From: Bacteroidota bacterium
Lineage (GTDB): Bacteria > Bacteroidota > Bacteroidia > Flavobacteriales > Weeksellaceae
DNA length: 5,623 nt
Assembly (NCBI GenBank): GCA_023426625.1
Contig: JAFAAJ010000020.1
Span: forward strand, 1 to 5,623
Direction of reading: 5' to 3'
The position numbers and the translations under genes are program-made. Below the pieces are notes generated by a model that saw only the letters and a program-made list of their open reading frames with translations, had not been told where the DNA came from and did not search any database. Positions 1 to 5,623 of the stretch are shown one piece after another (the first letter of the stretch is position 1; each line of letters starts with the position of its first letter).

Positions 1-1130
1 GCATATCCCATGATCGTAGAGCCGGAACCCGGTTACATATTTACTGCTGTTCCTTCGTTGCTCATTGAGAACGTATGGTTTCCTCCAAACTGATGCCCTA
101 ATTCGTGGGCAACATAATCAATATCGAAATTATCTCCTGATGGAATTCCGTCTGCCGGAGAAGTATACCCTCTTCCTTTTGAACCGTTCACACAGATACA
201 TCCGATACAGCCTGCATTTCCGCCACCTCCTGTTGCTCCGAATAAATGACCTACATCATAATTAGCTTCCCCAATCACAGAGGTAAGAGTGGATTGCAAT
301 TGTGAATTCCAGTTGCTCATCTGTGAGGCAGGAGAATAAGGGTCTGAAGAAGAACTTGTATATATTACTGCGTCATTATTGGCAATAAGCACCATTCTCG
401 CTGCAAAATCTTTCTCAAAAACACCGTTTACACGGGTCATCGTATTATTCATCGCTGCTAAAGCCAACGCTTTAGTTCCACCGAAATACGCGGTATATTC
501 ACCTGTACAGGAGAGTGCTAATCTGAATGTTCTTAAGATTGCATCGTCCGCGTTAGGTCTTGCCATTGCGCCTGCCGTTTCAATCCCTTTTTGTGCAACA
601 TCAATCACAGTACATTCGAAGGTGTTGAGATTATCCCTCTTGTCTGTTTTCTTGTACACTACATAAGTGGAAAGATCTTTAGAATAAGGTTCAATAAAAA
701 CAGCAGACCTGTCACTATATATCTCCATTGAAGATAATCCTAATGGGGAAATACTGAAATACACGGTAGAGTTAGGATCATCCAAACCTTGTCCTACATA
801 CGATTTGATGTCCGGATATTTTGCCGCAAGTTGAGGATCGAAGTTGGAGTTTTCAAGAACTTTGAAACTTTCCATTTTTCCTTCCGTATTTGGAAAGGAA
901 ATAATGACTTCTGATTTTTCACCCGCCGCTAATCTTTTGGGAGCTTTTGACAAAGCATTTTTAAGCCCATCGATATTCAGCTTGTAGATTTTAGGATTAA
1001 TAATAGTGGTTTTGTTTTCAAAGACCTCCGACGTTGATTTTGGAGAACCTTCGGACCATAGACGATCCGTCTGCGCGAAAGAAATGCCCGAAATGAGAAG
1101 CATTCCGACCATAAATAGTTGTTTTTTCAT
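1..1130 (-). pseudogene. Nonsense-interrupted metalloprotease gene, 3' end outside the window
   Basis: Reading on past the TAA at 33-35 in the same frame gives PGSGSTIMGYA to the window edge. From memory of the family, this is its standard Met-turn continuation (usually VNVEPGSGSTIMGYAG). The frame is therefore intact on both sides, and one codon, probably GAA (Glu), has become TAA by a single base change. A true nonsense mutation, a consensus error, or a strain-level polymorphism would all look like this. It is not a frameshift. Whether the remaining 3' part is otherwise intact cannot be seen here. Confidence 0.65.
33..1130 (-). CDS. Secreted reprolysin-like zinc metalloprotease, N-terminal part ending at a premature stop
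   Basis: The 365-residue reading frame starts with a signal peptide (MKKQLFMVGMLLISGISFAQ, probable cleavage near residue 19-20). Residues of about 25-190 look like a propeptide. The metzincin catalytic domain starts near RTFRLALSCTGEYT (200-213). The zinc site HELGHQFGGNH lies at 342-352, with ligands H342, H346 and H352 and catalytic E343. A cysteine-rich stretch, GCIGCIC, is at 307-313. In this family the enzyme is exported and degrades extracellular proteins, and full-length members are much longer, usually with a C-terminal T9SS sorting domain. Here the frame ends in TAA directly after VNM, before the Met-turn, so the product as written would lack the rest of the active-site floor and any sorting domain. 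The start is fixed by the signal peptide and by a TAnnTTTG box 25 bases upstream. The family call is firm, but function of this truncated product is unlikely. Confidence 0.85.
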   Translation of the reverse strand: MKKQLFMVGMLLISGISFAQTDRLWSEGSPKSTSEVFENKTTIINPKIYKLNIDGLKNALSKAPKRLAAGEKSEVIISFPNTEGKMESFKVLENSNFDPQLAAKYPDIKSYVGQGLDDPNSTVYFSISPLGLSSMEIYSDRSAVFIEPYSKDLSTYVVYKKTDKRDNLNTFECTVIDVAQKGIETAGAMARPNADDAILRTFRLALSCTGEYTAYFGGTKALALAAMNNTMTRVNGVFEKDFAARMVLIANNDAVIYTSSSSDPYSPASQMSNWNSQLQSTLTSVIGEANYDVGHLFGATGGGGNAGCIGCICVNGSKGRGYTSPADGIPSGDNFDIDYVAHELGHQFGGNHTFSMSNEGTAVNM

Positions 1131-1155
1131 ATTACTGGTTTTGATTATGGAATAT

Positions 1156-1185
1156 CAAAGCTAATAAAAAAAATGTAACGAAAAA
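1156..1185 (-). promoter_or_regulatory. Bacteroidota-type promoter of the metalloprotease gene
   Basis: On the minus strand, TAGCTTTG at 1163-1156 is an exact TAnnTTTG -7 box. It is preceded by a T-rich stretch, with TTTTT at 1185-1181 in the place of the -33 box but no clear TTTG. It would give a leader of roughly 20 bases before the ATG at 1130. The -7 box is seen directly; its use as a promoter is inferred from position. Confidence 0.55.
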
Positions 1186-1267
1186 TATAAATTTTTAAGA
1201 TTTTTTTAGACTATACATGTAAAATATTATTCAATACATTGTATTCTAATTAAATTTATATTATATC

Positions 1268-1306
1268 AAAAAAAGAAAATAGCACACGCAAATTACGTGT
1301 GCTATT
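1268..1306 (-). terminator. Rho-independent terminator of the acyl-CoA dehydrogenase gene
   Basis: A perfect 11-bp inverted repeat, AATAGCACACG (1278-1288) and CGTGTGCTATT (1296-1306), encloses a 7-base loop. On the minus strand it is followed by a T-rich tract with a run of seven T (1274-1268). It lies about 64 bases past the dehydrogenase stop codon and upstream of the metalloprotease promoter, so it insulates the two minus-strand genes. A shorter T run (1309-1313) on the plus side could give weak termination in the other direction, but no plus-strand gene enters it. Confidence 0.85.
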
Positions 1307-1369
1307 CATTTTTATAAAAGTAATTCTAATTTATGCTATCAAAATATAGAATACTAATTTTTACTTCAA

Positions 1370-2509
1370 TTATTTTGTAATATCTCTACCGATAACCAGT
1401 CTTTGGATCTCAGAGGTTCCTTCACCAATAGTACAAAGTTTGGAATCTCTGTAGAATTTCTCAGCAGGGAAGTCCTTAGTATATCCGTAACCGCCGAAGA
1501 TCTGTACCGCATTGTTTGAAATTCTTACACAAGCTTCAGAAGCATACAATTTAGCCATTGCTCCTTCTTTAGTCATTTTCTGCTTAGCGTTTTTCAACGT
1601 TGCCGCTCTTTGGATCAATAATTCAGCAGCATCAATCTCTGTAGCCATATCTGCAAGCATAAAATTGATAGCCTGGAAATCTGAAATAGGTTTTCCGAAC
1701 TGATGTCTTTCTTTAGCATATTTCAAAGCAGCTTTATAAGCTCCTCTTGCCGTACCTAAACTTAATGCCGCAATAGAAATTCTACCTCCGTCAAGAATCT
1801 TCATCGCCTGTTTGAAACCTTCTCCTACCTCTCCTAAACGGTGAGAATCCGGTACACGAACATTGTCAAAGATCAATTCCGCAGTTTCGGAAGCACGCAT
1901 TCCCAGTTTATTTTCTTTTTTACCTGAAGTGAAACCAGGCATTCCTTTTTCTAATACAAAAGCTGTAGAATTATTTTTAGCTCCTTTTTCTCCTGTTCTT
2001 GTCATCACAACAGCAATATCACCTGAAATCGCGTGGGTAATGAAGTTTTTAGCCCCGTTGATGATCCAGTCATCTCCGTCTCTTACCGCAGTAGTAGACA
2101 TTCCTCCTGAATCTGAACCTGTGTTATGCTCTGTTAATCCCCAAGCTCCGATTACTTTTCCGGATGCTAACTGAGGAAGCCATTTGTTTTTCTGTTCTTC
2201 ATTTCCAAACTCATAAATATGATTGGTACAAAGTGAATTGTGTGCCGCTACAGAAAGTCCGATAGAAGGATCTACCTGAGAAATCTCATCCAGAATAGCA
2301 ACATACTCATGATAACCAAGACCGGAACCACCATATTGCTCAGGAATAACAATCCCCATAAAACCCATCTCACCTAACTGATGAAACAGATCTTTCGGGA
2401 AAGTCTGGCTCTCGTCCCACTCCATAATATTAGGTCTGATATTCTTTTCAGCAAACTCTCTTGCGGTTTCCGCTATCATTTTAATGTTGTCAATAGTCTC
2501 TGTATTCAT
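1370..2509 (-). CDS. Acyl-CoA dehydrogenase (FAD-dependent)
   Basis: The 379-residue protein has the usual full length of short-/medium-chain acyl-CoA dehydrogenases. It should oxidise an acyl-CoA to the trans-2-enoyl-CoA in the cytoplasm, passing electrons to electron-transfer flavoprotein. The helical N-terminal domain covers about 1-115. The beta domain holds the first family signature, GLTEHNTGSDSGG, at 124-136; a Thr at 130 replaces the more usual small residue. RHQFG (268-272) is the FAD/subunit contact motif. The second signature runs from Q336 to D355 (QIFGGYGYTKDFPAEKFYRD). The catalytic base is probably E363 in GEGTSEIQR, the short-/medium-chain position. The chain-length preference (butyryl-like, branched-chain or other) cannot be decided from sequence alone. 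The gene appears monocistronic, with its own promoter and terminator. The start is supported by the promoter about 20 bases upstream and by a normal family N-terminus. Confidence 0.95.
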   Translation of the reverse strand: MNTETIDNIKMIAETAREFAEKNIRPNIMEWDESQTFPKDLFHQLGEMGFMGIVIPEQYGGSGLGYHEYVAILDEISQVDPSIGLSVAAHNSLCTNHIYEFGNEEQKNKWLPQLASGKVIGAWGLTEHNTGSDSGGMSTTAVRDGDDWIINGAKNFITHAISGDIAVVMTRTGEKGAKNNSTAFVLEKGMPGFTSGKKENKLGMRASETAELIFDNVRVPDSHRLGEVGEGFKQAMKILDGGRISIAALSLGTARGAYKAALKYAKERHQFGKPISDFQAINFMLADMATEIDAAELLIQRAATLKNAKQKMTKEGAMAKLYASEACVRISNNAVQIFGGYGYTKDFPAEKFYRDSKLCTIGEGTSEIQRLVIGRDITK

Positions 2510-2529
2510 ATAGATAAATAGTTAGTTCC

Positions 2530-2559
2530 CAAAGATACTTAAATTGCTGCAAAGCCAAA
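2530..2559 (-). promoter_or_regulatory. Promoter of the acyl-CoA dehydrogenase gene
   Basis: On the minus strand, TATCTTTG (2537-2530) is an exact TAnnTTTG -7 box. TTTG at 2559-2556 lies 18 bases further upstream as the -33 box, within the spacing known for flavobacterial promoters. The start of transcription would fall near 2526, giving a leader of about 17 bases with no Shine-Dalgarno sequence. Confidence 0.7.
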
Positions 2560-2656
2560 AATAATTATTTCAGCTATAATAATTTATTCACAAGATTTTA
2601 AGTATCAATTTTTTATATTTTGAATTTTGATTATTTCTTAATAAATTTTTTAGAAC

Positions 2657-2683
2657 TTTGTGGAGATTAATTTACTATTTTAG
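2657..2683 (+). promoter_or_regulatory. Possible promoter of the secreted nuclease gene
   Basis: TATTTTAG at 2676-2683 is a one-mismatch version of TAnnTTTG. It sits 20 bases before the ATG, the same distance as in the divergent dehydrogenase promoter. TTTG at 2657-2660 could serve as the -33 box, but the 15-base spacing is short. An alternative is GAACTTTG (2653-2660) with TTTG at 2626-2629, spaced 23. The choice between them is uncertain. AAGGA (2698-2702) is too close to the ATG to be a normal ribosome binding site. Confidence 0.35.
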
Positions 2684-2703
2684 CCACCCAATTTTTTAAG
2701 GAC

Positions 2704-4569
2704 ATGAAAAAAGCTTTATTATCTGTTATATTATTTTCTTCCTATATAACCGCTCAGATTCCTGCCGGATATTATGACGGAACTGCCGGACTTACAGGGT
2801 ACGCTCTGAAATCAAAGCTTCATGATATTATTGCGGAGAAAAACATCAACTGGCATTATGGAGATCTTACGGATTATTTTAATCAGACCGATCTGGATAA
2901 GTATTATGATCATGGTGCTTCGAATACCACCATATTACTAGATATCTATTCTGAAATTCCTACAGGTCCGGATGCTTATGAATATACAACAGCGAACATT
3001 ATCGGAAGTGCATCCGCCGAAGGATTGGGATGGAACAGGGAACATATGATGCCTCAAAGTACATTTTACAGTAATTATCCGATGTATTCCGATCTTTTTT
3101 ATGTGATCCCTACAGATGCGAGAATCAATCAGCTAAGAAGTAATTATCCTTACGGAATTGCCAATTCTACCATCCATTATACGTTTACGAATACTTCTAA
3201 AATAGGGAACAGCGGAATACCCGGTTACACTTACACAGGAAGGGTTTATGAACCGATCAATGAATTTAAAGGTGATGTAGCGAGAAGCTTACTTTACTTT
3301 GCCGTACGTTATGAGGGAAAATTAGGAAGTTTTAATTTTAATAATAATGCGAATCCTGCTTCAGACACCAACCCTTTAGATGGCACAGAGGAAAGATCAT
3401 TTGATCCGGCATATATTGCCATGCTCATTCAATGGCATACAATGGATCCCGTTTCCCAAAAGGAGATCGACAGAAATAATGCGGTGTACAATCTTCAGAA
3501 AAACAGAAATCCTTTCATAGATAATCCGGCTTGGGTGAATGCGATCTGGGGACAGACTCCTGATAATGTTGCACCACAAACGCCTTCCAATTTAACTGCT
3601 ACACAAACGAGTGCTCATTTTGTCACTTTAAACTGGACACCCAGTACAAGTACGGACGTGCTTGGTTATAAAATTTATCAGAACGGAATTTTAGTAGCTT
3701 CTACCAAAGATACTTCCATCAGCATTGATCATCTTCTTCCTTCAACAAGTTATAATTTTACAGTGAAAGCGTATGATAACGGTTATCTGCTTTCTCCGGA
3801 CAGCAATACCGTTGCCGTGACAACGCTGGCTTCGGATATATATGCTAAAGACATTTTCATTTCAAAATACCTTGAAGGGACCTCCAATAATAAAGCAATC
3901 GAGATCACGAACAGAACAGGTCATCCTGTTAATCTTAATGATTACAGACTATCAATTCAGTTTTCTAGTGGATCAGGTTATTATTTCCCGGATCCTTACG
4001 AGCTGGAAGGAATTATTCCTAATAATACAGTTGCTGTAATTATTAATCCTAATGCCAATTTCTCCTGCTATACAGTAAGCCAGGCAAGATTTGCAACGGC
4101 AGCTCCCCAAATGACTTTTACCGGAAGTAATTATCTTGAATTAAGATATAAATCCACAACAGTAGATGCTCTTGGTGTTAGTGGTCAAAACAATTCTACT
4201 GCTTTAGGAAATGTTTCTCTATACAGGAAAAACATGATTTTACAACCGAATACAACCTTCACGATTTCGGAATGGGATTCATATGCAAGCAATTACTGCC
4301 AGAGTCTGGGAACTCTTTCCACATCAGAAAGTATTTTTGCAGGAAATGAAAGCCTTAAGATCTATCCGAACCCTGTAAATGATTACATTTCTGTTCGAGG
4401 GGAAGCAGAAACCATAAAAAGAGCTCAGATACTGGACTTTTCAGGAAAAGTTATTCTAACGGAAGATCTTCCTTTTAAAAATAAGAAAACTATCTCAGTG
4501 CAGAATGTACAGGCTGGATCTTATTTATTGCAACTAGATGATAAAGTATACCAGTTTATAAAAAAGTAG
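2704..4569 (+). CDS. Secreted endonuclease I-family nuclease with fibronectin III, lamin-tail and T9SS sorting domains
   Basis: The 621-residue protein begins with a signal peptide (MKKALLSVILFSSYITA, cleavage likely before Q18). Residues of about 20-285 are an endonuclease I domain, a beta-beta-alpha metal nuclease that cuts DNA and sometimes RNA with little sequence preference. WNREHMMPQS (110-119) carries the likely metal ligand E113 and general base H114. RSNYPYG (145-151) carries N147, the probable second metal ligand. KGDVARSLLYF (189-199) and NRNPFID (267-273) are further family motifs. A fibronectin type III domain covers about 289-375, and a lamin-tail domain about 380-530 (starts at DIFISKYLEG, 383-392). 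The T9SS type A sorting domain starts at LKIYPNPVND (551-560) and ends in QFIKK. It is therefore expected to cross the outer membrane and be released or anchored at the surface. All visible catalytic residues are present. Roles in feeding on extracellular nucleic acid or in biofilm DNA turnover are inferences. Confidence 0.93.
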   Translation: MKKALLSVILFSSYITAQIPAGYYDGTAGLTGYALKSKLHDIIAEKNINWHYGDLTDYFNQTDLDKYYDHGASNTTILLDIYSEIPTGPDAYEYTTANIIGSASAEGLGWNREHMMPQSTFYSNYPMYSDLFYVIPTDARINQLRSNYPYGIANSTIHYTFTNTSKIGNSGIPGYTYTGRVYEPINEFKGDVARSLLYFAVRYEGKLGSFNFNNNANPASDTNPLDGTEERSFDPAYIAMLIQWHTMDPVSQKEIDRNNAVYNLQKNRNPFIDNPAWVNAIWGQTPDNVAPQTPSNLTATQTSAHFVTLNWTPSTSTDVLGYKIYQNGILVASTKDTSISIDHLLPSTSYNFTVKAYDNGYLLSPDSNTVAVTTLASDIYAKDIFISKYLEGTSNNKAIEITNRTGHPVNLNDYRLSIQFSSGSGYYFPDPYELEGIIPNNTVAVIINPNANFSCYTVSQARFATAAPQMTFTGSNYLELRYKSTTVDALGVSGQNNSTALGNVSLYRKNMILQPNTTFTISEWDSYASNYCQSLGTLSTSESIFAGNESLKIYPNPVNDYISVRGEAETIKRAQILDFSGKVILTEDLPFKNKKTISVQNVQAGSYLLQLDDKVYQFIKK

Positions 4570-4651
4570 GTTGAAAAATTGATGTAACATAAAAGAAAAA
4601 TTTTGCTAAAAAATCAGATAATTCTACATTTTAAAGCCTTAAATTAAATAG

Positions 4652-4688
4652 CAGAAACACTCACAATCAACACCTATAAGTGTTTTTG
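4652..4688 (+). terminator. Weak hairpin, possible terminator after the nuclease gene
   Basis: CAGAAACACT (4652-4661) can pair with AGTGTTTTTG (4679-4688), with one G-U pair and a 17-base loop. A smaller alternative stem is AACAC/GTGTT (4669-4673 with 4680-4684). The right arm is T-rich and more T-rich sequence follows. It lies about 80 bases past the nuclease stop and is the only candidate terminator before the SatD gene. The long loop and the A-T-rich stem make it weak, and it overlaps the operator-like repeat described separately. Confidence 0.3.
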
Positions 4689-4723
4689 CTTATATCTTTT
4701 ATTTATAAGTAATTATGCTTATA
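4675..4723 (+). promoter_or_regulatory. Tandem palindromic operator-like array upstream of the SatD gene
   Basis: Two copies of the dyad TATAAG-N8-CTTATA lie at 4675-4694 and 4704-4723, exactly 29 bases apart. The four half-sites begin at 4675, 4689, 4704 and 4718, alternate in orientation, and are spaced 14, 15 and 14 bases. Outside the half-sites the two copies agree less, as expected for selection on the half-sites. The second copy overlaps the -7 box of the next gene by four bases, the position of a repressor site. The likely binder is the SatD protein, which has a C-terminal helix-turn-helix, but this is an inference. Confidence 0.6.
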
Positions 4724-4727
4724 TTTG
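4720..4727 (+). promoter_or_regulatory. -7 box of the SatD-DUF3307 operon
   Basis: TATATTTG is an exact TAnnTTTG box that ends only 4 bases before the ATG at 4732. With usual spacing, transcription would start at about 4731-4733, so the mRNA would have no leader or almost none. No TTTG -33 box is present at normal spacing; TTTT at 4697-4700 is the nearest match, at 19 bases. A poor -33 box fits a regulated promoter. Confidence 0.55.
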
Positions 4728-4731
4728 CAAA

Positions 4732-5337
4732 ATGATAGCGGTCATTACCGGTGATATTATAAATTCGCAGCACGCAGACACAGAGGTTTGGATTACCAGA
4801 CTAAAGAATCTTCTGGAAAAATGGGGAAGCTCACCACTGGTGTGGGAAATCTACCGCGGTGATGAATTTCAGTTCAAATGTAATATCGATGATGTTTTCT
4901 GGCACTTTCTGGCCATAAAATCACTTATCAAAAGTCAGGAAAATTTAGACGTAAGAATAGCCATTGGTATTGGCGAGGAAAATTTCTCTTCTGAAAAAAT
5001 AACGGAATCCAACGGAACCGCTTATGTAAATTCCGGCAGACTTTTAAACGAACTAAAAAATAACAGCCATACAATTGCCATAAAAACCAACAATGATACC
5101 GTGGACAGAGATCTTAATATCCTTCTGAAATGGTCATCCAAGGATTTTGACAACTGGACAATGGCTACTGCCGAGATCATTCATGAGGTTATCATGAATC
5201 AGGATATTACGCAGGAGGATCTGGCGAAAAAGTTTGCCATTTCACAATCCTCCGTAAGCCAAAGACTGAAACGGGCAAACTATGACCTTATCATAGAAAC
5301 CAATCAATATTTTAGAAAGAAAATTTCGGAACTGTAA
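4732..5337 (+). CDS. SatD family protein with cyclase-like N-terminal domain and C-terminal helix-turn-helix
   Basis: The 201-residue protein matches the SatD family, named from the secretion and acid tolerance locus of Streptococcus mutans; its biochemical role is not established. The N-terminus MIAVITGDIINS is the family hallmark and fixes the start, since a later ATG would remove it. The visible motif order is ITGDIINS (5-12), a helix (about 16-31), YRGDEFQ (41-47), a helix (about 53-69), VRIAIGIGE (74-82) and AYVNSGRLLNELK (97-109). This resembles the palm fold of class III nucleotidyl cyclases and GGDEF enzymes, with D8 and D44 as possible metal ligands; that comparison is inference. Residues 158-184 (TQEDLAKKFAISQSSVSQRL within it) form a helix-turn-helix, so DNA binding is likely. 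No signal peptide or membrane segment is seen, so it should be cytoplasmic. It is followed after 3 bases by a DUF3307 gene and preceded by an operator-like array. Confidence 0.88.
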   Translation: MIAVITGDIINSQHADTEVWITRLKNLLEKWGSSPLVWEIYRGDEFQFKCNIDDVFWHFLAIKSLIKSQENLDVRIAIGIGEENFSSEKITESNGTAYVNSGRLLNELKNNSHTIAIKTNNDTVDRDLNILLKWSSKDFDNWTMATAEIIHEVIMNQDITQEDLAKKFAISQSSVSQRLKRANYDLIIETNQYFRKKISEL

Positions 5338-5340
5338 AAA

Positions 5341-5623
5341 ATGATCTTTACACAACTCATACTGGCACATTTACTCGGAGATTTTATTCTTCAGCCGAAT
5401 TCATGGGTTGCAGATAAAGAAGATCATAAGCTGAAAAGCAAATATTTATACCTTCATATTCTGATCCACGCCATATTAAGCTTTATTTTTCTTTGGGACA
5501 TTCAGCTTTGGTGGGTAGCTGCAATCGTAGGAATCACTCATTTCATTATTGATGCCGCAAAGATCAGCTTTCAGAATATAAAAACTAAAAAAAGTTGGTT
5601 CTTTATAGACCAGTTGCTTCATT
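5341..5623 (+). CDS. DUF3307 membrane protein, partial (3' end outside the window)
   Basis: The frame opens at ATG 5341, three bases after the SatD stop, and stays open for 94 codons to the window end. Family motifs seen are HLLGDFILQ (10-18), KSKYLYLHILIHA (32-44), the conserved ITHFIID (65-71) and DQLLH (90-94). These match DUF3307, a family of small integral membrane proteins of unknown function. Hydrophobic segments lie at about 1-18, 37-52 and 55-72, so it should sit in the inner membrane. Conserved His and Asp residues within or beside the membrane segments (H10, D15, H39, H43, H67, D71, D90, H94) could bind metal or take part in catalysis, but no activity is known to me. The tight spacing without a ribosome binding site suggests translational coupling to SatD, and SatD-DUF3307 pairs occur in other bacteria, which suggests a shared task. 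Confidence 0.85.
   Translation, partial: MIFTQLILAHLLGDFILQPNSWVADKEDHKLKSKYLYLHILIHAILSFIFLWDIQLWWVAAIVGITHFIIDAAKISFQNIKTKKSWFFIDQLLH

Noticed and set aside
33..35. The in-frame TAA as a recoded codon
   Set aside because: TAA is not used for selenocysteine (TGA) or pyrrolysine (TAG), and no recoding structure is evident, so a nonsense change or sequence error is more likely.
65..666. Plus-strand open frames of 66 and 95 codons opposite the metalloprotease gene
   Set aside because: They lie wholly antisense to a gene with clear family motifs, have no promoter or recognisable protein content, and are typical shadow frames.
1278..1306. The perfect 11-bp inverted repeat as an operator or small RNA
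   Set aside because: Its position just after the dehydrogenase stop and the T-rich tract on the minus strand fit a terminator, and no promoter points into it as a separate RNA.
1512..2174. Plus-strand open frames of 63 and 103 codons opposite the acyl-CoA dehydrogenase
   Set aside because: The opposite strand encodes a full-length, motif-complete enzyme; the antisense frames show no family features and no start signals.
3397..4039. A 60-codon minus-strand frame and a 65-codon out-of-frame plus-strand frame within the nuclease gene
   Set aside because: Both are covered by a continuous, well-matched multidomain protein and carry no recognisable motif.
4675..4727. The 29-base repeat as a CRISPR fragment
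   Set aside because: There are only two copies with no spacer between them, the conservation is confined to palindromic half-sites, and no cas gene is near.

Overview
The window looks like chromosomal DNA of a Bacteroidota species of the Chryseobacterium/Weeksellaceae type. Three things point there: A+T-rich spacers with TAnnTTTG promoter boxes and no good Shine-Dalgarno sequences, a secreted protein ending in a type IX secretion (T9SS) sorting domain, and a reprolysin-like metalloprotease of the kind common in flavobacteria. The genus is an inference from protein style, not from a marker gene. No RNA gene, insertion sequence, CRISPR array or phage module is visible, and no stretch longer than about 240 bases lacks a gene.

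Layout. Minus strand: positions 1-1130 hold the 5' part of a secreted zinc metalloprotease gene. It carries an in-frame TAA at 33-35, just after the HExxHxxGxxH zinc site and just before the Met-turn, so it is probably broken. Upstream of it (1131-1369) are its own TAnnTTTG promoter and a clear hairpin terminator for the next gene, an acyl-CoA dehydrogenase at 1370-2509. Positions 2510-2703 form a divergent promoter region. Plus strand: 2704-4569 encodes a secreted endonuclease I-family nuclease with fibronectin III, lamin-tail and T9SS sorting domains. A 162-base spacer follows, containing four alternating TATAAG/CTTATA half-sites and a promoter box almost touching the next ATG. Then come a SatD-family gene (4732-5337) and, 3 bases later, a DUF3307 membrane-protein gene cut by the window end.

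How the genes work together. The metalloprotease and nuclease are both exported and fit nutrient scavenging from protein and DNA/RNA outside the cell. The acyl-CoA dehydrogenase is central fatty-acid or branched-chain acyl-CoA oxidation and is transcribed alone. The SatD-DUF3307 pair is the least understood part. The SatD protein shows, in order, motifs that resemble a class III cyclase/GGDEF palm domain, followed by a C-terminal helix-turn-helix, and it sits behind a symmetric operator-like array. This suggests an autoregulated unit that joins nucleotide sensing or synthesis to a small membrane protein. That reading is an inference from motif order, not an established function.
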